From positions 1-33,427 of the forward strand of contig CAJCJD010000010.1 in NCBI GenBank assembly GCA_903970555.1: a DNA stretch of 33,427 nt. Direction: 5' to 3'. The position numbers were made by a program, and so were the translations under genes. A model generated the notes under the pieces. That model saw nothing but the letters and a program-made list of their open reading frames with translations, did not search any database and was not told the DNA's origin. The stretch comes from Vulcanimicrobiota bacterium. GTDB lineage: Bacteria; Pseudomonadota; Gammaproteobacteria; Xanthomonadales; Rhodanobacteraceae. This document shows, one piece after another, positions 29,169 through 33,427 of the stretch. Each line of letters starts with the position of its first letter. The stretch's first letter is position 1.

Positions 29169-29197
29169 ATTGTACGGTAGTAGAGCACGCCCCACAA
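29169..29197 (-). promoter_or_regulatory. tRNA-Val promoter
   Basis: On the minus strand TTGTGG (29192-29197) and TACAAT (29169-29174) are separated by 17 bp and lie 34 bp upstream of the tRNA 5' end. It is on the host side, so prophage integration leaves it intact. Confidence 0.72.
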
Positions 29198-29238
29198 TAT
29201 GCTCGCCGCGTACCGGCAACCGGTATGGCGCCTCAAGC

Positions 29239-31260
29239 TCAGCGCAAGGTCTTCTCCCGCAGCTGATGAATCTGGTCACGCAGCTGGGCGGCGGATTCAA
29301 ACTCCAGGTTCTGCGCATGCTTGTACATCTGCGCCTCCAGCTTCTTGAGCAGCGCCGAGGCCTGCGACGCACTGATCGCGGAATAATCGGCCGCCGGTTC
29401 CGCGACGGCCTTGGTACGAGTGGCCGACTTGCTGCCGCGACGCCCGGCCGGCTCGCTGCGCGCGCCTTCCATGATGTCGGCGATGCGCCGCACGATGGTG
29501 GTGGGCGTGATGCCCTGCTGCTCGTTCCACGCCATCTGCTTTTCGCGGCGGCGCGCGGTTTCGTCGATCGCCGCCTGCATCGAACGGGTGATCGTGTCGC
29601 CGTACAGGATCGCCTTGCCACGCACGTTGCGCGCCGCGCGGCCGATGGTCTGGATCAGCGAACCGGTCGAGCGCAAAAAGCCTTCCTTGTCCGCATCGAG
29701 GATCGCGACCAGCGACACCTCCGGCATATCCAGACCCTCGCGCAGCAGGTTGATGCCGACGAGCACGTCGAACTCGCCCAGGCGCAGATCGCGGATGATC
29801 TCGCTGCGCTCGACAGTCTCGATGTCCGAATGCAGATAGCGCACGCGTACCTCGTGTTCGCTGAGGTATTCCGTGAGGTTTTCCGCCATGCGCTTGGTCA
29901 GCGTGGTGACCAGCACACGATCGCCGAGCGCGACGCGCTTGTGCACTTCGCCCAGCAGATCGTCGACCTGGGTCCGCACCGGCCGCACTTCCACTTCGGG
30001 ATCGACCAGCCCGGTCGGACGCACCAGCAACTCGACCACCGCATCGCCCGACTTTTCGAGCTCGTACGAACGCGGCGTAGCGGAGACATAGATCGCGCGC
30101 GGCACGCGCTGCTCCCACTCCTCGAAGCGCAGTGGGCGATTGTCCATCGCCGACGGCATACGGAAACCGAACTCGACAAGGGTTTCCTTGCGCGAACGGT
30201 CGCCCTTGAACATGGCGCCGATCTGCGGCACGGAGACATGCGACTCGTCCACCACCAGCAGACCATCGGCAGGCAGGTAATCGAACAGCGTCGGCGGCGG
30301 CTCGCCCGGCGCGCGCCGGGTCAGATGGCGCGAGTAGTTTTCGATGCCCTGGCAGTAGCCGACCTCGGTCATCATCTCGATATCGAAACGCGTGCGCTGA
30401 TCCAGTCGCTGCGCTTCGACCAGCTTGTTGTCCCTGTAGAGCTGTTCCAGCCGATCCTTCAACTCGAGCTTGATCGTCTCAATCGCGTTGAGCACGCTTT
30501 CGCGCGTGCTGGCGTAGTGCGTGCGCGGATAGACCGTATAGCGCTGCACCTTGCGAATGACTTCGCCGGTCAGCGGATCGAACAGCGCCATGTTTTCCAC
30601 TTCGCCGTCGAACAGCTCGATGCGCAGCGCCTCGGTTTCCGATTCGGCCGGAAACACGTCGATGCTCTCGCCGCGCACGCGATAGGTGCCGCGGCGCAAT
30701 TCCATTTCGTTGCGCGTGTACTGCAGTTCGGTCAATTGATGAATCAGCTTGCGCTGATCGATGCGCTCGCCCTTGGCCAGGATCAGCCGCAGCGACAGAT
30801 AGTCGGCCGGATTGCCGAGACCGTAGATGGCCGACACGGTAGCCACGATGATCGAATCCCGGCGCGACAGCAGCGCCTTGGTGGCCGACAGCCGCATCTG
30901 CTCGATATGCTCGTTGATCGAGGCGTCCTTCTCGATGAAGGTATCCGACGCCACCACGTAGGCTTCCGGCTGGTAGTAGTCGTAATAGCTGACGAAGTAC
31001 TCCACCGCGTTGTTCGGAAAGAACTCCTTGAACTCCCCGTAGAGCTGCGCCGCCAGCGTCTTGTTCGGCGCCATGACGATGGTCGGCTTCTGCACACGCT
31101 CGATGACGTTGGCGATGGTGTAGGTCTTGCCCGAGCCGGTGACGCCCAGCAGCGTCTGCGCCGCGAGGCCTGCCTCGAAGCCTTCACTGAGCAGCTGGAT
31201 GGCCTGCGGCTGGTCGCCGGCGGGCTGGTAAGGAGAAACGAGCTGGAAGCGGTCAGTCAT
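29239..31260 (-). CDS. uvrB: UvrABC excision repair protein B
   Basis: A 673-residue UvrB, the damage-verifying helicase-like subunit of nucleotide excision repair. It has the Walker A GVTGSGKT (39-46), the damage-binding beta-hairpin [11 protein letters not shown] (91-101), a DESH box near 338, the helicase C-terminal motifs ([29 protein letters not shown]) and the UVR domain at the C-terminus (about 633-665) that contacts UvrC. Length is normal. It is the first host gene beyond the prophage. A 19-bp palindrome lies upstream. Its ribosome site is weak. Confidence 0.97.
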   Translation of the reverse strand: MTDRFQLVSPYQPAGDQPQAIQLLSEGFEAGLAAQTLLGVTGSGKTYTIANVIERVQKPTIVMAPNKTLAAQLYGEFKEFFPNNAVEYFVSYYDYYQPEAYVVASDTFIEKDASINEHIEQMRLSATKALLSRRDSIIVATVSAIYGLGNPADYLSLRLILAKGERIDQRKLIHQLTELQYTRNEMELRRGTYRVRGESIDVFPAESETEALRIELFDGEVENMALFDPLTGEVIRKVQRYTVYPRTHYASTRESVLNAIETIKLELKDRLEQLYRDNKLVEAQRLDQRTRFDIEMMTEVGYCQGIENYSRHLTRRAPGEPPPTLFDYLPADGLLVVDESHVSVPQIGAMFKGDRSRKETLVEFGFRMPSAMDNRPLRFEEWEQRVPRAIYVSATPRSYELEKSGDAVVELLVRPTGLVDPEVEVRPVRTQVDDLLGEVHKRVALGDRVLVTTLTKRMAENLTEYLSEHEVRVRYLHSDIETVERSEIIRDLRLGEFDVLVGINLLREGLDMPEVSLVAILDADKEGFLRSTGSLIQTIGRAARNVRGKAILYGDTITRSMQAAIDETARRREKQMAWNEQQGITPTTIVRRIADIMEGARSEPAGRRGSKSATRTKAVAEPAADYSAISASQASALLKKLEAQMYKHAQNLEFESAAQLRDQIHQLREKTLR

Positions 31261-31303
31261 GGATTACACATAGGGGTTCAAAGCGGCATTTTAAATTGGC
31301 TGT

Positions 31304-31322
31304 GCTGACACCGGCTGTCAGC
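31304..31322. promoter_or_regulatory. 19-bp palindrome between uvrB and the pseudopilin gene
   Basis: GCTGACA-CCGGC-TGTCAGC, a perfect 7-bp inverted repeat around 5 bp, 43 bp upstream of the uvrB start. A TAAAAT (-10-like) for uvrB is at 31288-31293, placing the palindrome across the -35. It does not match the LexA boxes I know for E. coli or Xanthomonas. Confidence 0.4.
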
Positions 31323-31412
31323 AGAAACTCACGCCATTGGCACCCAATGGCCGCTTGGCGCCATTTTCCTCGCCGATAGCATGACTGACTCCGGCAACGC
31401 AGGAGCTGTGCC

Positions 31413-32000
31413 ATGAAAAGCCGCCATCATTTCGAGGCTCGAAAGCAACGGATTGGCCCGGCGCAGCATCGGCGGCAGTACGGTGCCAGCCTGATCGAGC
31501 AGATCATGGTGCTTGTCATTATCGCGTCACTGGCCGGCATGGCCACGCCGCCGCTGCGCAAGATGTTGACCCATAGCCAGATTCAGACCGCCCAGTCCGA
31601 CTTTATGTCGGCGCTGCGGACCGCGCGTGAAACCGCCGTTACCAGCGGCAAGCAGACGCTGTTCTGCCCGACTATTGATCGCACGCACTGCAGTGAGGCG
31701 GTGCGCTGGGATACCGGCTGGCTGCTGGCGAGCGATGCCGACCAGGACAACCAACCCGATAGTGCGCCGATATACACAGGCTCCGGCTACGCCGGCAAAT
31801 TGGCGATAGTGAGCAGCAACGGAAGGCGCTTCGTGCGCTTTCATCCCGACGGTAGCGCCAGTGGAAGCAATCTCACCCTGCTGTTTTGCAGCCCGTCGAA
31901 TAACGACAATGTCTTGGCCGTGGTGATCGCCAATTCCGGCCGCGTGCGTGGTGCCTCGGCGACCTCCGATCAGGCTGCAGGCTGCGCCCAGGCGCGCTGA
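31413..32000 (+). CDS. GspH/FimT-family pseudopilin
   Basis: A 195-residue type IV pilin-like protein. The prepilin leader is 24 residues long, with cleavage expected at Gly 24-Ala 25 (YG/ASLIEQ). The conserved Glu is at +5, and the hydrophobic helix MVLVIIASLAGMATPPL follows. The C-terminal domain has the GspH/FimT pattern (a TARETAVTSGKQ helix, GWLLASDADQD, GRRFVRFHPDGSA, NSGRVRG). It would be a minor pseudopilin in pilus assembly or type II secretion. GGAG precedes the start. It stands alone here, without other pilus genes. Confidence 0.88.
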   Translation: MKSRHHFEARKQRIGPAQHRRQYGASLIEQIMVLVIIASLAGMATPPLRKMLTHSQIQTAQSDFMSALRTARETAVTSGKQTLFCPTIDRTHCSEAVRWDTGWLLASDADQDNQPDSAPIYTGSGYAGKLAIVSSNGRRFVRFHPDGSASGSNLTLLFCSPSNNDNVLAVVIANSGRVRGASATSDQAAGCAQAR

Positions 32001-32018
32001 CTCGCTGTTGCCAAAGCG

Positions 32019-32056
32019 CCAACAAAAAGCCGGCAATCTCGCCGGCTTTTTGTTGG
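32019..32056. terminator. Bidirectional intrinsic terminator
   Basis: A perfect 16-bp inverted repeat (left arm 32019-32034, right arm 32041-32056, 6-nt loop) whose inner part is GC-rich (GCCGGC) and whose outer part gives T runs on both strands. It lies between the convergent pseudopilin and cytochrome genes and serves both. Confidence 0.93.
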
Positions 32057-32094
32057 ATAGAGAGGTTCGCTGCATCTCTCGCGCAGTCAACGCG

Positions 32095-33399
32095 TCAAAG
32101 CTTGCGCCGATCGGCAACATCCTTCGGCGTGACCGTTCCTTTCTTGTCACCGAAATGCGCCACCACGTAATTGGCGAGCGCGGCCACTTCGGTATCGGAA
32201 TATGCGCTGCCAAAGGCGGGCATATACACATCGTTCTGCCCGATGCGCATCTTGACGCCCTGCAGAATCACCTGGGTCACGTTGGCACCGCTGACGTCAT
32301 TCACGCCGCGCGTACCGAGCAACGATGCATACGGCGTTTGCTGCCCCCTGCCGTTCCACTGATGGCAGCTGGCGCAGGCGCTTTCGAACAGCTTGAGGCC
32401 TTGCTGGTGGGCGCTATCCGTATCGGCAAGCGGCGCTGCGTCTGACGACTTCGCTGCGGGGGCCGCGTTGTGATCGATGTCGATCGGATCAGTACCGTCA
32501 CGGGCCGGCACACTGCGCAGATAGGTGACCAGCGCGGCCGTATCTTCCGGTTTCAGATACTGCAGGCTGTGCGCCACCGCCTCGCCCATCGGGCCGGCAG
32601 CTGAGCCGCGGCCGTCGGCATGCCCGGTCGACAGATAGCTGGCGATGTCGCCATTGCTCCACGCACCAACGCCGTGCGCTGTGTCCGAGGTGATGTTGTA
32701 GGCACGCCAGCCCTGCAGCGAATAGCCGGCCAATTCATTGCTATGTTCCAGGCCAAAACCGAGGTTGCGCGGCGTGTGGCATTCGGCGCAGTGGCCGAGC
32801 GCCGTGGCCAGATATGCGCCGCTATTCCACTGCGGCGACTTCGATGCGTCGGCGACGAAGCGATGGCTCTTGAAGAACGCAGCGTTCCAGAAGCCCATCG
32901 CCCAGCGCTGGTTGAACGGAAAGCCCAGATCGTTCGGCGTTGCCGCCTGCGCCACCTTCGGCAGGCTGAAGAGGTAGGCCTTGATCGCCAACACGTCGCT
33001 GCGACTCAGCTGCGTGTACGAGGTGTACGGGAATGCCGGGTACAGCTTTTGCCCATCCTTGCGCACACCTTCACGTACCGCCCGGACAAACTCGTCATCG
33101 CTCCAGCTGCCGATACCGGTCGCCTCGTCGGCCGTGATATTGGTCGAGTAAATCGTGCCGAACGGCAGCTTGAACGCCACGCCGCCGGCAAACGGTCGGC
33201 CGGTTTCAGGCACGGTGTGGCAGGCAATGCAGTCGGCCGCCTTGGTCAGATACTCACCGCGGGCAAGAACGGCAGCGCTGGCCGGCGCGCCGACGATGGC
33301 GGGCGCCTGCCCGTCCGAACTATCGGTGCGGTTGAGCGCCACATAAGCAACGGCGCCGATAACCAGCAGCAACACGATGATGGAGAGAAAGCGCTTCAT
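32095..33399 (-). CDS. Triheme cytochrome c subunit of a membrane dehydrogenase
   Basis: 434 residues. An N-terminal membrane anchor/signal (3-22) is followed by three class I cytochrome c domains with heme motifs at 57-61 (CIACH), 204-208 (CAECH) and 342-346 (CASCH), with Met ligands likely in MPAFG-type segments. This is the layout of the AdhB/gluconate 2-dehydrogenase cytochrome subunit, which passes electrons from a periplasmic dehydrogenase to ubiquinone or an oxidase. Its start is 28 nt from the window edge, so the partner dehydrogenase gene is expected beyond it. The substrate cannot be told from this subunit. Confidence 0.9.
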   Translation of the reverse strand: MKRFLSIIVLLLVIGAVAYVALNRTDSSDGQAPAIVGAPASAAVLARGEYLTKAADCIACHTVPETGRPFAGGVAFKLPFGTIYSTNITADEATGIGSWSDDEFVRAVREGVRKDGQKLYPAFPYTSYTQLSRSDVLAIKAYLFSLPKVAQAATPNDLGFPFNQRWAMGFWNAAFFKSHRFVADASKSPQWNSGAYLATALGHCAECHTPRNLGFGLEHSNELAGYSLQGWRAYNITSDTAHGVGAWSNGDIASYLSTGHADGRGSAAGPMGEAVAHSLQYLKPEDTAALVTYLRSVPARDGTDPIDIDHNAAPAAKSSDAAPLADTDSAHQQGLKLFESACASCHQWNGRGQQTPYASLLGTRGVNDVSGANVTQVILQGVKMRIGQNDVYMPAFGSAYSDTEVAALANYVVAHFGDKKGTVTPKDVADRRKL

Positions 33400-33427
33400 G
33401 CGACGCCCTCCGCGTTGGCGTTGTCGG

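Noticed and set aside
29152..31308. A 718-codon open frame on the plus strand opposite uvrB
   Set aside because: It is the antisense of a clear uvrB in GC-rich DNA, has no domain resemblance, and is rich in Arg, His and Leu as shadow frames are.

Overview
The window is the integrase-proximal ~29 kb of a temperate tailed-phage prophage (about 1-29110), followed by ~4.3 kb of host chromosome (29061-33427). The right junction is a tRNA-Val(GAC) gene. The host flank holds uvrB, a FimT/GspH-type pseudopilin and a triheme cytochrome c subunit of a membrane dehydrogenase. It is GC-rich and gammaproteobacterial in character. Xanthomonadales/Rhodanobacteraceae (Dyella, Rhodanobacter, Luteibacter) is my best guess, but this rests on general impression and not on a database search. 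The left prophage end, with tail genes and the other attachment site, lies outside the window.

Layout. (1) 1-6.5 kb, minus strand: head and packaging genes. Reading leftward these are putative small terminase, large terminase (PBSX type), DUF1073 portal, Mu gpF-like minor head protein, a small unknown, a Nudix-DUF2213 protease/scaffold-like fusion, and a Gp24-like cement protein cut by the window edge. (2) 6.5-8.75 kb, minus: lysis cassette of lambda-R-like endolysin, single-TM coiled-coil protein, DUF7940 holin-like protein, Rz/Rz1 spanins and a further one-TM peptide. (3) 8.75-9.3 kb: non-coding gap. (4) 9.3-15.8 kb, minus: early/middle genes including a RuvC-like resolvase, DUF1364, a DUF1376 replication-type protein, HNH nuclease, Dam methylase, winged-helix proteins and a CII-position regulator. 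(5) 15.8-17.3 kb: immunity switch, with a Cro/YdaS-like gene (minus) and a short CI-like repressor (plus). Five matches to a 13-bp pseudo-palindrome, ATNCG-N3-CGNAT, sit on both sides of the repressor. (6) 17.3-28.1 kb, plus: a dense early operon with a DUF7666 protein carrying ten 27-bp repeats, many small unknowns, a recombination set (AAA ATPase, DUF669-like SSB, YqaJ exonuclease, NinB), a Lar-like zinc protein and a probable excisionase. (7) 28-29.1 kb: tyrosine integrase whose last 20 codons run antisense through the tRNA.

How it works together. The organisation is lambda-like. One repressor controls two divergent early operons through duplicated operator sets. The leftward operon runs through replication to lysis, packaging and head genes; the rightward one carries recombination and excision functions. 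Almost every junction is a 4-nt ATGA or GTGA overlap, about 33 in all, implying translational coupling and helping to fix starts, several of them GTG. Three genes under 60 codons (10515-10676, 15306-15449, 18333-18494) are supported mainly by fitting exactly into these overlap chains.

The most interesting items are the operator array, a hairpin-rich RNA region with an intrinsic terminator inside the late operon (with a second partial copy upstream of the lysis genes), the Nudix-protease-scaffold fusion, the expanding in-frame repeat gene, and a possible CII-type direct-repeat promoter.
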